Origin: Pseudomonas fluorescens
GTDB taxonomy: Bacteria; Pseudomonadota; Gammaproteobacteria; Pseudomonadales; Pseudomonadaceae
Assembly: GCF_001307275.1 (NCBI RefSeq)
Contig: NZ_CP012831.1
Coordinates: 4,828,501 to 4,892,500, forward strand
Reading direction: 5' to 3'
DNA length: 64,000 bases
The notes under the pieces: generated by a model
Told to the model about the DNA's origin: nothing
What the model saw: the letters and a program-made list of their open reading frames with translations, nothing else
Databases searched by the model: none
Position numbers and translations under genes: made by a program
Shown: piece after piece, positions 1 to 7,211 of the stretch
How the letters are laid out: every line of letters begins with the position of its first letter
Position numbering within the stretch: position 1 is the stretch's first letter

Positions 1-402
1 GTCCACCACGTCGTTGCTGCTGTGCAGCCTGACGTCGATCTGCGGGTGCAACCGATGAAAGTCCCCGAGCCGAGGTATCAGCCACAGGCTGGCGAACGCT
101 GGCGTTGTGCTCACCACCAGGGACTGCGCGGCACACGTTGGCGACAGTATCTGCAGGCCTTGCTGGATATCGAGCAGGGCGCGGTGCATGTAAGGGTGAA
201 GGCGCTCGCCGTCGGCGCTCAGGCGCACGTTTTGGCTGGAGCGATCGAACAGGCGCACGCCAAGGAAGGCTTCAAGGCTTTTGACTTGGTGGGAGATCGC
301 CGCCGGGCTGACGTTCAGTTCCTGAGCCGCGGCCTTGAAGCTGCCCAGCCGTGCGGCGGACTCGAAGCCGCGCAAGGCGGTGAGGGGCAGTTTGGCGAAC
401 AT
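1..402 (-). CDS. LysR-family transcriptional regulator, partial (N-terminal 134 residues)
   Basis: The reading frame opens with an ATG at 402 and runs off the left edge. The first 60 residues form a LysR winged helix-turn-helix (LTALRGFESAARLGSFKAAA, then ELNVSPAAISHQVKSLE), of the GcvA-like subgroup. The effector-binding domain begins near residue 90 and is cut. The gene is divergent from a PACE efflux gene 107 bases away. PACE genes often sit beside a LysR gene that controls them, as with AceR/AceI in Acinetobacter, so local regulation of the pump is the likely role. This is inferred from position only. Confidence 0.9.
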   Translation of the reverse strand, partial: MFAKLPLTALRGFESAARLGSFKAAAQELNVSPAAISHQVKSLEAFLGVRLFDRSSQNVRLSADGERLHPYMHRALLDIQQGLQILSPTCAAQSLVVSTTPAFASLWLIPRLGDFHRLHPQIDVRLHSSNDVVD

Positions 403-422
403 GGGCGGGTAGGTTACTCAGG

Positions 423-465
423 TTGAGCGTGGCTCAATTTAGCTCAATTGTGCGCGGGGGCTCAA
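423..465. promoter_or_regulatory. Repeated GCTCAA operator between LysR and efflux genes
   Basis: An inverted repeat TTGAGC-GTG-GCTCAA lies at 423-437, and further GCTCAA copies start at 442 and 460. Four copies of one hexamer in 43 bases of a divergent LysR/target gap fits a LysR binding region. The binding itself is inferred. Confidence 0.5.
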
Positions 466-508
466 CTTGCCAGGCTGTGGTCTTCCAATCCGGCTCAGGA
501 GCCCGCCG

Positions 509-958
509 ATGCAAGGCACGCCCCGTAAAATCCTCCAGGCCATCCTCTACGAAGCCGGCGGTGTGTTGTTCGTGGCCCCGGCGCTCGCGCTGACCTACGA
601 ACAAGGGATGGGATATTCAACCCTGCTGTCGCTGGTGATTTCTGCCGTTGCGCTGGCCTGGAACATGCTTTTCAACGGCCTGTTCGAGTGGTGGGAGCGT
701 CGCCAGCGCAGCCGCCATCGCACCTGGCTGCGACGACTGCTCCATTCCCTGGGATTCGAAGGCGGCTTGACGTTGATCCTGACTCCGGTGATTGGCGCAT
801 GGTTGGGCATCAGCCTGTGGCTGGCGCTGGTGACCAACCTGGGGTTGTTCGTGTTTTTCTTTTTTTACGCGCTGGTTTTTCAATGGGTGTTCGATCGAGT
901 GTTCGATGTTCCGCTTTCGGCGCAGTCCGCAGCCAATGCCATGACTGGGCAGGACTGA
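509..958 (+). CDS. PACE-family multidrug efflux transporter
   Basis: This 149-residue inner-membrane protein has four hydrophobic segments, the double bacterial-transmembrane-pair layout of Proteobacterial Antimicrobial Compound Efflux pumps (AceI family; chlorhexidine and other biocides, proton driven). Glu15 (..ILYEAGG) falls at the position of the essential Glu15 of AceI. The second half repeats the pattern (LLHSLGFEGGLTL). The start at 509 is preceded by a CAGGAG ribosome site, which excludes the longer upstream frame. The divergent LysR gene is its likely regulator. The family is clear; the substrate is not. Confidence 0.9.
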   Translation: MQGTPRKILQAILYEAGGVLFVAPALALTYEQGMGYSTLLSLVISAVALAWNMLFNGLFEWWERRQRSRHRTWLRRLLHSLGFEGGLTLILTPVIGAWLGISLWLALVTNLGLFVFFFFYALVFQWVFDRVFDVPLSAQSAANAMTGQD

Positions 959-996
959 TTTATTATCTTGGATGATTAACGCTAACCTGGAAAAGC

Positions 997-1018
997 CGGG
1001 GGCAAAGCGGAGCCCCCG
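997..1018 (-). terminator. Rho-independent terminator of the lipoprotein gene
   Basis: Stem CGGGGGC/GCCCCCG with an 8-base loop. On the minus strand it is followed by CTTTT, placing it just downstream of the lipoprotein gene that ends at 1056. Confidence 0.6.
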
Positions 1019-1055
1019 AGGGGCTTGCATCAATCTATCCCTTTTTCTCAAGTAC

Positions 1056-2039
1056 TCAGAACTGCGCGTTGGCCCCCGCTGTTTGGAGTATGGATTTGCA
1101 ATATGAAACGATGGCCCTCTCGGCTTCATTCAGCGGGCGTCCGCCTTTGGAAATGACACGTCCGTCGGGGAGTTGGGACCATGAGTCACTTTCGCCCAGA
1201 TTCATGTTTCGTTTGGCATATTCGTTCAAGCGCTCCAGGCACATATAGGGGAGGTCGTTGGTTGTCAGGACGGCTGTAATGATTTTTTGAGTGGCATCAG
1301 CCGTTATCTGGGACGTACCGTTTGCCGGAGTTCCAATTGCCCCCGTCGCTTTACCACTGACTGAATTGTTTTTGTTTTCATCGATGGCCTTTTTGAGCTC
1401 TGCTTCTTTTCCAGCTAATTCAGCTACCTTCGCGTTGGCTGCGTCAGAAGGTGTGTCGGTCATCACTTTTTTCGCTGTCGCCAGTTCACTCTGAACGGCC
1501 GTCAATTCTTGCCGCTGGGCCGCTAATCCAGCGACTGATGCGCTGCCGGAGGACGATAGGTATACAGCCGGGGCAATGGCTCCCTGGTTAAGTTCTTCCA
1601 CGGCTGCCAATGCCACCGAGTAACGTTGGAGCCTTGCCAGGAAAAAATTATATTGTGCATCATCAAGGGTGTCGTTCATGCGCGCTTCGCAGAGTCGATA
1701 AAATTCATCTCTGAAGAGCTGAATGTTCTTTGACCTGACGCCAATGTAGGCTGCCGAAGTTTGTACCGCGGCCGCTAATTCCGCCTTGGCCCTGTCGCTC
1801 AGCGTGCCGGAGGCAGCGAGTTGGGCCGCATAGGCTTGCATTGCATCCGGGCTGGGTTCCGCACAAATGGTGTCGTTACCGCTTACGATCGCTCTCTGGT
1901 TAATGTCTATGAATACGGATTTTTGTCTCTCTTGGGCAGTTTGAGGTAGCTGGAAGTCATGAGTCCTGTAGATGCTGTTCCAATTTGCATTGCAAGCAGT
2001 TAAGAGTAATGCAGTTATTATCAATAGTATTGTTTTCAT
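1056..2039 (-). CDS. Hypothetical lipoprotein with central coiled coil
   Basis: A 327-residue protein starting with a lipoprotein signal (hydrophobic run then LLLTAC, Cys16 as the acylated residue). It is therefore probably anchored in the outer or inner membrane facing the periplasm. Residues about 175-225 are rich in Ala, Glu, Lys and Gln and look like a coiled coil. Start is supported by an AAAGGAG site. I do not recognise a family. Codons are noticeably richer in A/T than in neighbouring genes (many AAT, AAA, TTA, ATA), which suggests later acquisition. It stands alone, with its own terminator. Confidence 0.75.
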   Translation of the reverse strand: MKTILLIITALLLTACNANWNSIYRTHDFQLPQTAQERQKSVFIDINQRAIVSGNDTICAEPSPDAMQAYAAQLAASGTLSDRAKAELAAAVQTSAAYIGVRSKNIQLFRDEFYRLCEARMNDTLDDAQYNFFLARLQRYSVALAAVEELNQGAIAPAVYLSSSGSASVAGLAAQRQELTAVQSELATAKKVMTDTPSDAANAKVAELAGKEAELKKAIDENKNNSVSGKATGAIGTPANGTSQITADATQKIITAVLTTNDLPYMCLERLNEYAKRNMNLGESDSWSQLPDGRVISKGGRPLNEAERAIVSYCKSILQTAGANAQF

Positions 2040-2332
2040 CTGCTGCTCCTTTGCATTGTTTTTTTACGTCGCTCAGGCTCAGGGTAGTCGGGCTTTTGTA
2101 GGTTGCCATTATTTGCAAAGGTTTTAAGAGCGTATGAGTGCGAGTGTTTAAAATGCGGACAGATATGTATCGCTTACTTAACACCTGGTTGGATTTGGGG
2201 ACGGTGTCGGCTCGCAAGCCGCCCCGAAGTTCCGAGTGTCATCGTACTGCCGAGTCTCCCGCGACCTATGAGTCCATGGGCGCGATACTTTTTTATTATT
2301 AAAAACCAAACTCCCACGACTCAGAAACAACA
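2040..2332. other. Intergenic region, promoter side of the lipoprotein gene
   Basis: About 290 bases of relatively AT-rich sequence upstream of the lipoprotein gene. I see no convincing coding frame or repeat. It should hold the promoter for the leftward gene, but I could not assign -35 and -10 elements with confidence. Confidence 0.4.
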
Positions 2333-2362
2333 AGCCCGCACACTCATGACGAGGTGCGGGCT
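2333..2362 (-). terminator. Terminator hairpin of the DUF2628 gene
   Basis: Perfect 9-bp stem AGCCCGCAC/GTGCGGGCT with a 12-base loop. On the minus strand it is followed by TGTTGTTT. It lies 22 bases after the stop of the DUF2628 gene. Confidence 0.65.
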
Positions 2363-2383
2363 GTTGATTACCCGAGCCTGCAA

Positions 2384-2812
2384 TCAGAGACGCATGCCTT
2401 TGAACGGGTTCCAGCCTTGCTCGCCTTTCACTTCTTTGAGGTAGTACGCGTAGTTGGCCATGAGTGCGTACATCATCGACAGGGCGATGCTCAGGCCCGT
2501 ACTCAAAGGACGGGGAAACTCCATGCCGATGAGTGCGAAAATCACGCTCAATGCGATATTGATCGCCAGGAAAATACCCAGCAGGGCCAGGTTTTTCTTC
2601 CAGAGGCCCAGGACGAACAGGTAGATAGGGCCGAAGAAAAACGCAATCACGTTGGCGTTGATGAGGATTTTTTTCTTGACGCCAGGCAGCGTCTTGACGG
2701 CTTCCTTGTAGCGCGGGTCGTTTGGTGCACCGTAGGTGTCAAAGAAGTCGAAGCGTTCCTGCCATTTGGCGCTGTATTTGCCAGTGCTTTGTACTTGTTC
2801 AGTCGTGCTCAT
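2384..2812 (-). CDS. DUF2628 domain-containing membrane protein
   Basis: A 142-residue protein. A soluble N-terminal stretch of about 50 residues (WQERFDFFDTYGAP) is followed by three hydrophobic segments: NVIAFFFGPIYLFVLGLW, LALLGIFLAINIALSVIFAL and a last one near residues 108-127. This is the DUF2628 pattern of small inner-membrane proteins of unknown function. The ATG at 2812 is preceded by GGAGCC, so a longer frame reaching 2929 is not used. It is a single gene with its own terminator. Family assignment is good; function is unknown. Confidence 0.8.
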   Translation of the reverse strand: MSTTEQVQSTGKYSAKWQERFDFFDTYGAPNDPRYKEAVKTLPGVKKKILINANVIAFFFGPIYLFVLGLWKKNLALLGIFLAINIALSVIFALIGMEFPRPLSTGLSIALSMMYALMANYAYYLKEVKGEQGWNPFKGMRL

Positions 2813-3031
2813 TTTCAAGGCTCCTGTTTTCCATAAATAGTTGTCTTTCTTCCAAGAAATCCTGTGCTCTGGTTTAGAGCATTGGTTGCTTTGGTTTTGT
2901 CGAAGATTCGAGCGAGTCGTCCGGGGCACTTATTTTGCCGCTTTATGACCGTTGATGTGGAACATTCCGCATTGGCAACTTGAGCGGTCGCTTGGTCTGT
3001 GACGCGCTTCACTCTATTTTTTCAATGGCAC

Positions 3032-3460
3032 CTACCTTTGCAAGGCCGTCAGGTAGTCAGTCGCCTTGCGGTACTTTTCAATCCGATCCAGGTCTTTCTG
3101 GCTTGGCTCGCTTATGCGGGATAAGTCGCTGTTTTCCGCAAGGTCTGCCAGCTTCACTCGGCGCGCGATCGGGTCGCGAGCAGCCCGCTCGATAAAGGCC
3201 TGGTAAGTCTCTCCTTCGCGTTTGGTGAGCGCGTCGATTGCGCCCAGGATTGCTTCGCCGAAGCCTTCATCGCGCAGGTCGGCGAGGGTTGTCGCGGTGT
3301 CTTCGACCACGTCGTGCAGCACCGCCACGATACGCTCTTCGTCATGGGCCAGGCGCAGCATGACCTTCAGAGGGTGCAAAACGTAAGGCGCGCCCCCCTT
3401 ATCCACTTGCCCTTCATGGGCCAGCGCGGCAATCGATATCGCTTTTTCAAGGGTGCTCAT
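3032..3460 (-). CDS. HD-domain phosphohydrolase, MESH1/SpoT-hydrolase-like
   Basis: A 142-residue single-domain protein with the (p)ppGpp hydrolase layout: AHEGQVDKGG..PYVLHPL early on, the metal-binding HDVVED motif, and VKLADLAENSD near residue 105. The closest functional family is the small metal-dependent HD hydrolases related to the SpoT hydrolase domain and MESH1. Whether this one hydrolyses ppGpp, NADPH or another nucleotide cannot be told. The ATG at 3460 has an ideally spaced AGGTG site; a GTG nine bases upstream is less likely. No synthetase domain is present. Confidence 0.85.
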   Translation of the reverse strand: MSTLEKAISIAALAHEGQVDKGGAPYVLHPLKVMLRLAHDEERIVAVLHDVVEDTATTLADLRDEGFGEAILGAIDALTKREGETYQAFIERAARDPIARRVKLADLAENSDLSRISEPSQKDLDRIEKYRKATDYLTALQR

Positions 3461-3664
3461 GGTATTCACCTATGACGTGGTGGCAATTTGAATGACGCCC
3501 GTTTTGAATCGGGAAATGGGGCACGGTACGCGCTCGTCGCTGGCTTTACGACTAATAGGATTCGCCGGGTTGATGGGGATAGGTCCGCCGAGAAGTTCTC
3601 GCCATGAAGATTCAGCTTCATACTCCCAGCTTTTACACCGTGGATAACCAGAAGAGGCGATGTT

Positions 3665-4375
3665 TTGTCGAGCGATCAACCCCATTTGCATGAGCTAAAG
3701 CTGAAGCACATTTACGACGGTTTCAAGCAACTGATCCCCATCTCTCTTTTTGTCATCGTATTCGGCGTTGCTTTCGGCCTGGCGGCTGCGCAAACGGGCT
3801 TGAGTGATACGTCAGCCGTGCTCATGAGCACCCTGGTTTTTGCCGGCGCTTCTCAATTTGCCGCGTTGGATCTGTGGGGGCAGCAAGTGCCGGTCGTTCC
3901 GCTGATGATCACCGTCTTCGCTATCAACGCCCGGCACTTGTTGATGGGCGCGACGCTTTACCCGTGGTTGCGGGAATTGCCCGTTGCCAAACGCTACGGT
4001 GTGATGCTGGTTGTCTCGGATGCCAACTGGGCCATGGCGATGCAGGCGTTCAGTCAGGGCAAGCCGGGGCTGGGGATTTTATTTGGCGGCGGCATTGCAC
4101 TGTGGGTCACTTGGATCCTGGGGAGTTGGCTGGGGCTTCATTTTGGCAGCGCCATCGAGAACCCGGTCAGTTTCGGGCTCGATATGGTGATGGGCTGTTT
4201 CTTGTTGGCGATGGTCGTGGGCGGGAAAAAGAACCTGCGCATGCTCATCATCTGGACTGTGGCGGCCTGCTCATCGCTGTTGGCCTATTGGTATTTGCCG
4301 GCGAACAGTCATGTCGTCGTCGGTGCATTGGCGGGTGGGATCCTGGGTGCGGTGTGGATGGAGAAAAAACAATGA
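3665..4375 (+). CDS. azlC: AzlC-family branched-chain amino acid exporter, large subunit
   Basis: A 236-residue integral membrane protein with the AzlC pattern (IVFGVAFGLAAAQTGLSD near the N-terminus, SQFAALDLWGQQVP). AzlC and AzlD together export branched-chain amino acids or analogues. The start is a TTG at 3665 with a GAGG site 7 bases upstream. The nearby ATG at 3660 is in another frame that stops after 12 codons, and the next in-frame ATG would remove the first membrane helix. The stop overlaps the start of azlD (ATGA), showing translational coupling. Confidence 0.9.
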   Translation: MSSDQPHLHELKLKHIYDGFKQLIPISLFVIVFGVAFGLAAAQTGLSDTSAVLMSTLVFAGASQFAALDLWGQQVPVVPLMITVFAINARHLLMGATLYPWLRELPVAKRYGVMLVVSDANWAMAMQAFSQGKPGLGILFGGGIALWVTWILGSWLGLHFGSAIENPVSFGLDMVMGCFLLAMVVGGKKNLRMLIIWTVAACSSLLAYWYLPANSHVVVGALAGGILGAVWMEKKQ

Positions 4376-4680
4376 ATATCGAAACCGCGGGTTACGGCAC
4401 ATTGATCATCTTATCGATCATGGCCGTGGTGACATTGGCGACTCGCTGGGGCGGTGTTTTCGTGATGTCGTTCGTGCCGATCAACTATCGGGTGCAGCAG
4501 TTCATCACGGCCATGTCTGGCTCGGTGTTGGTGGCAGTATTGGCACCGATGGCGGTCAAAGGTGATGACGGCGCACGCTTGGCGTTGCTCACCACGGCAG
4601 TCGTCATGTTGATCCTGAAAAAACCGTTGCCGGCGATTGCGGCCGGCATACTTGCGGCGGCTTTAGCCAGGCAGTTCTGA
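4372..4680 (+). CDS. azlD: AzlD-family branched-chain amino acid exporter, small subunit
   Basis: A 102-residue protein of four hydrophobic segments, with the family-typical TLATRWGGVFVMSFVPI and KPLPAIAAGILAA ends. It is the partner of AzlC in the inner membrane. It starts inside the azlC stop codon (ATGA), so the two are made together. Length and order are normal for the pair. Confidence 0.9.
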   Translation: MNIETAGYGTLIILSIMAVVTLATRWGGVFVMSFVPINYRVQQFITAMSGSVLVAVLAPMAVKGDDGARLALLTTAVVMLILKKPLPAIAAGILAAALARQF

Positions 4681-4688
4681 ACAGCCGA

Positions 4689-4712
4689 GTCGCCCGCACA
4701 CAACCGGGCGAC
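4689..4712. terminator. Hairpin after azlCD
   Basis: Perfect 8-bp stem GTCGCCCG/CGGGCGAC with an 8-base loop, between the convergent azlD and the next leftward gene. It lacks a strong T run, so termination is inferred from position. Confidence 0.4.
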
Positions 4713-4733
4713 GGAGCCCTACCAACACTCAGG

Positions 4734-4940
4734 TCAAAAACTCAGCGCAGATGCTTCTCCAAACGAGTGATCCTGTCCTCCCGTCATGAAGTGCAGCGAC
4801 ATCTCCTGCGGCGCCTCGATGGGTGGAATTTCAAAACTCCCCACCACCTGCCCCTGAAGCGCACTCAGCCGCATCGACTCTTCTTCCTTTAACTTTGCCA
4901 TTCTCGCGTGGTTCGCTGCGATTTCGTTGAGAGTTGACAC
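4734..4940 (-). CDS. Small hypothetical protein (68 aa)
   Basis: The GTG at 4940 is preceded at correct spacing by GGAGATG. It gives a 68-residue soluble protein with an amphipathic N-terminal helix (STLNEIAANHARMAKLKEEES) and a Pro-rich centre (FEIPPIEAPQEM). A longer frame reaching 5030 exists but has no ribosome site. I do not recognise a family. The good ribosome site and acidic composition favour a real gene. Confidence 0.55.
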   Translation of the reverse strand: MSTLNEIAANHARMAKLKEEESMRLSALQGQVVGSFEIPPIEAPQEMSLHFMTGGQDHSFGEASALSF

Positions 4941-5058
4941 GGTACATCTCCGTTTGCTGACCAAGCATTGATTAATTTGCCGCCGCGTCAGAATTACGTC
5001 GTTCTTGGCTGCTGAGACAGGCCAGTGCAAACCCTGAGCCAGACAGGGCCGCTTGTTG

Positions 5059-5092
5059 GCCCCGCCATTGGACAGGTGACGAATGGCGGGGC
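5059..5092. terminator. Long GC-rich hairpin downstream of the MFS gene
   Basis: Perfect 11-bp stem GCCCCGCCATT/AATGGCGGGGC with a 12-base loop. It lies between the end of the leftward MFS gene (5173) and the 68-aa gene. No T run follows, so termination is likely but not certain. Confidence 0.4.
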
Positions 5093-5172
5093 AGACGTCC
5101 TCGACGCTGGCAACGTTTCAACCATGCCTCAACAATAAGTCACTGATAATACAAACCGACGCTCCGGCAGGG

Positions 5173-6384
5173 TCAGTCGGTATCGGTGCGGTAGACGCTT
5201 GCTCCGTGTGTTGAATGCCTGTTCAGCAGGACCACTGCGGCGCCGATCAGAGCGGTGACAACCGCCAGCAGCAGAATCACCTCCTGCGTACCGACAGGCG
5301 CGGCCAGCACCGCGACGAGCAGGCCCGCGAGCGGTTGCGACAGGTTGTTGAGCAGGGTGATGACGCCGACGGTCTTGCCGAAGTCCTGGGGCGGAATGAC
5401 TTGTTGGCGCAGGGTGCGGAAGTAGACGTTGAACATTTTGTCGAAACCGACGATCAGCAAGAAGCCGACGACGTAGCCCCCTGTGTTCGGGCTGAGGGCA
5501 GTGACGAAGGCGCCGACGGTAATCAGTGTGTAGGAGAGGGCACCCAGCAGTTTCAAGGGCAAGCTCACCCGGGCCAGGATAAACAGGATGACGATGGTGA
5601 CCAGCGCACCGGCTGCCTGCAACCCGGCGTAATCATCCTTGCCAGCGCTGTAGTGGCCGATGACCATGGCCGCCGATGTGGCGAGGGTGACGCCGATGAT
5701 CAGGTTGACGCCCACCGCCAGGCTGATGATTTTTTTCAGTTCCGCCAGGTTGCGAATGTGGCCGAAGGCAACGCGCAACGGATTCAGCCAGAGGTCGTGA
5801 GGTTGCTCGAAGGTTTCCAGGGTGACCGAACTGGTGCGCTGCCAGTACCCCATGGCCAGGTCCGCCAGCAGGAACAGCCCGGCAATCGCCAGCACCACCC
5901 AGTGCCATGCCCACACCTCAAGCAGCAGCGCAGCGATCAGCGGGCCCAGTACCAAGCCGGTCTGGTCGGCGATTTGCGAGTAGGACAGGGTCTTGGTGTA
6001 GGTGTAGTGCTTGAAGATGTACGGCATCACCACTTCGCGGGCCATGATGCCCTGGGTGGTCAATACGCCGCAGAGGGCCGAGAGCGCCACGATCCAATAG
6101 ATGCCGCCGAAGATGCCATACAGCAGCACTGCCACGCCGCAGGCTACGGCGCGATAGACCTGGCTGATGTGCAGGATGCGAATCGGCGGAAACTTGTCGC
6201 ACAGCGCGCCGCAGATCGGGAACGCCAGATAGCGTGGCAAGGACTCGACGAAGAAGGCCAGGCCTGCCCAGGCGACGCTGTTGGTGGTCTGGAAAACAAT
6301 CAGCGGGACGATGAACAGCAAGATCTGGTCGGCCAACCGAGAGAGGAACATTGAGGTGAAAAAAGCCAGGTAATCCTTGCGCAT
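5173..6384 (-). CDS. MFS transporter
   Basis: A 403-residue protein with about 12 hydrophobic segments, typical of the EntS/MefA-like branch of the major facilitator superfamily (drug or siderophore exporters). The helix 2-3 loop holds the shortened family signature (GALCDKFPPIRIL). No adjacent biosynthetic genes point to a substrate. It is divergent from the CigR-like gene, with 127 bases between them. The substrate is unknown. Confidence 0.85.
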   Translation of the reverse strand: MRKDYLAFFTSMFLSRLADQILLFIVPLIVFQTTNSVAWAGLAFFVESLPRYLAFPICGALCDKFPPIRILHISQVYRAVACGVAVLLYGIFGGIYWIVALSALCGVLTTQGIMAREVVMPYIFKHYTYTKTLSYSQIADQTGLVLGPLIAALLLEVWAWHWVVLAIAGLFLLADLAMGYWQRTSSVTLETFEQPHDLWLNPLRVAFGHIRNLAELKKIISLAVGVNLIIGVTLATSAAMVIGHYSAGKDDYAGLQAAGALVTIVILFILARVSLPLKLLGALSYTLITVGAFVTALSPNTGGYVVGFLLIVGFDKMFNVYFRTLRQQVIPPQDFGKTVGVITLLNNLSQPLAGLLVAVLAAPVGTQEVILLLAVVTALIGAAVVLLNRHSTHGASVYRTDTD

Positions 6385-6511
6385 GAAACTCCTTGATTGC
6401 TGTATTCGGGTGTAATCCAGTCGGCCAGCGGCGCGCAGCGTGATATGGAACTAATATCACCGTTAGTCTCTATATCTTTACAGGGGACATCCCTTTTTTG
6501 AGAGAACTGCC

Positions 6512-7018
6512 ATGTTCAAATCGCGCTCGTTGATTGCCGCAGCAACCTGTTTCGCCCTGGCGGTGGGCCCTGGCATTGTTGTCGCGGACCCGGGCAACGG
6601 CAAGGGCAATGCACAATTCGATCAAGGCCAGGGCCACGGGCAAGGAGGTAAAGGCGGGCAGGGCAACAAGGGCGGTCAAGGCAATCCCGGCAACAAGAGC
6701 AACCAGGGCGGCAAGGGAAACCAAGGCGGCGGCGATTGGCATAACGGCCCGAGCATTGACCGTGGCGGCATTCTGGGGGTGATTGGCGGCTATCGCGATT
6801 ACTGGAGCCTCGGCCCGGCACTGCCGCCGGGCATCCAGAAAAACCTGGCCCGAGGCAAGCCGTTGCCCCCCGGCATCGCCAAGAAGCTTGATGGCCGGCT
6901 GCTGGGGCGGTTGCCGCACTATGACGGTTATGAATGGCAGCAGGTCGGCACGGACCTGATCCTGGTGGCGATCGCCAGCGGCATCATCTACGAAGTGCTC
7001 AATGGCGCGTTCGACTGA
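6512..7018 (+). CDS. CigR-family (RcnB-like) periplasmic protein
   Basis: A 168-residue exported protein. It has a signal peptide (residues 1-25, ending VVADPG), then about 50 residues of low-complexity Gly/Asn/Gln/Lys (GQGGKGGQGNKGGQGNPG), then a conserved C-terminal part with LPPGIQKNLARGKPLPPGIA and a hydrophobic tail (DLILVAIASGIIYEVLNG). This matches proteins annotated as anti-virulence regulator CigR, after Salmonella CigR, which anchors in the inner membrane and inhibits MgtC. No mgtC is nearby, so the role here is unknown. Confidence 0.8.
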   Translation: MFKSRSLIAAATCFALAVGPGIVVADPGNGKGNAQFDQGQGHGQGGKGGQGNKGGQGNPGNKSNQGGKGNQGGGDWHNGPSIDRGGILGVIGGYRDYWSLGPALPPGIQKNLARGKPLPPGIAKKLDGRLLGRLPHYDGYEWQQVGTDLILVAIASGIIYEVLNGAFD

Positions 7019-7079
7019 CCCGGTGTTCCAACTGACTGGCAGCTCTTTGCAGCGGCACCATTCAGTGAAGCGAACCTCC

Positions 7080-7168
7080 TGTGGGAGCGAGCTTGTTCGC
7101 GATGGCGTCGTTTCAGTCACTTCATCATTGGCTGAATTGACGCTATCGCGAGCAAGCTCGCTCCCACA
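7080..7168. repeat. REP pair (REPIN)
   Basis: Two REP ends in inverted orientation (TGTGGGAGCGAGCTTG... and ...CAAGCTCGCTCCCACA) with a variable centre. It lies in the gap between two convergent genes. Confidence 0.9.
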
Positions 7169-7211
7169 GTTTCGGTATTCACCACAAATCCCTTGCGGGA
7201 CAGGGTTTGTA

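Noticed and set aside
1957..2217. 86-codon frame overlapping the lipoprotein start
   Set aside because: It competes with a gene that has a clear lipobox and ribosome site.
3470..3691. 73-codon frame on the minus strand
   Set aside because: It overlaps the start of azlC and has no ribosome site or family features.
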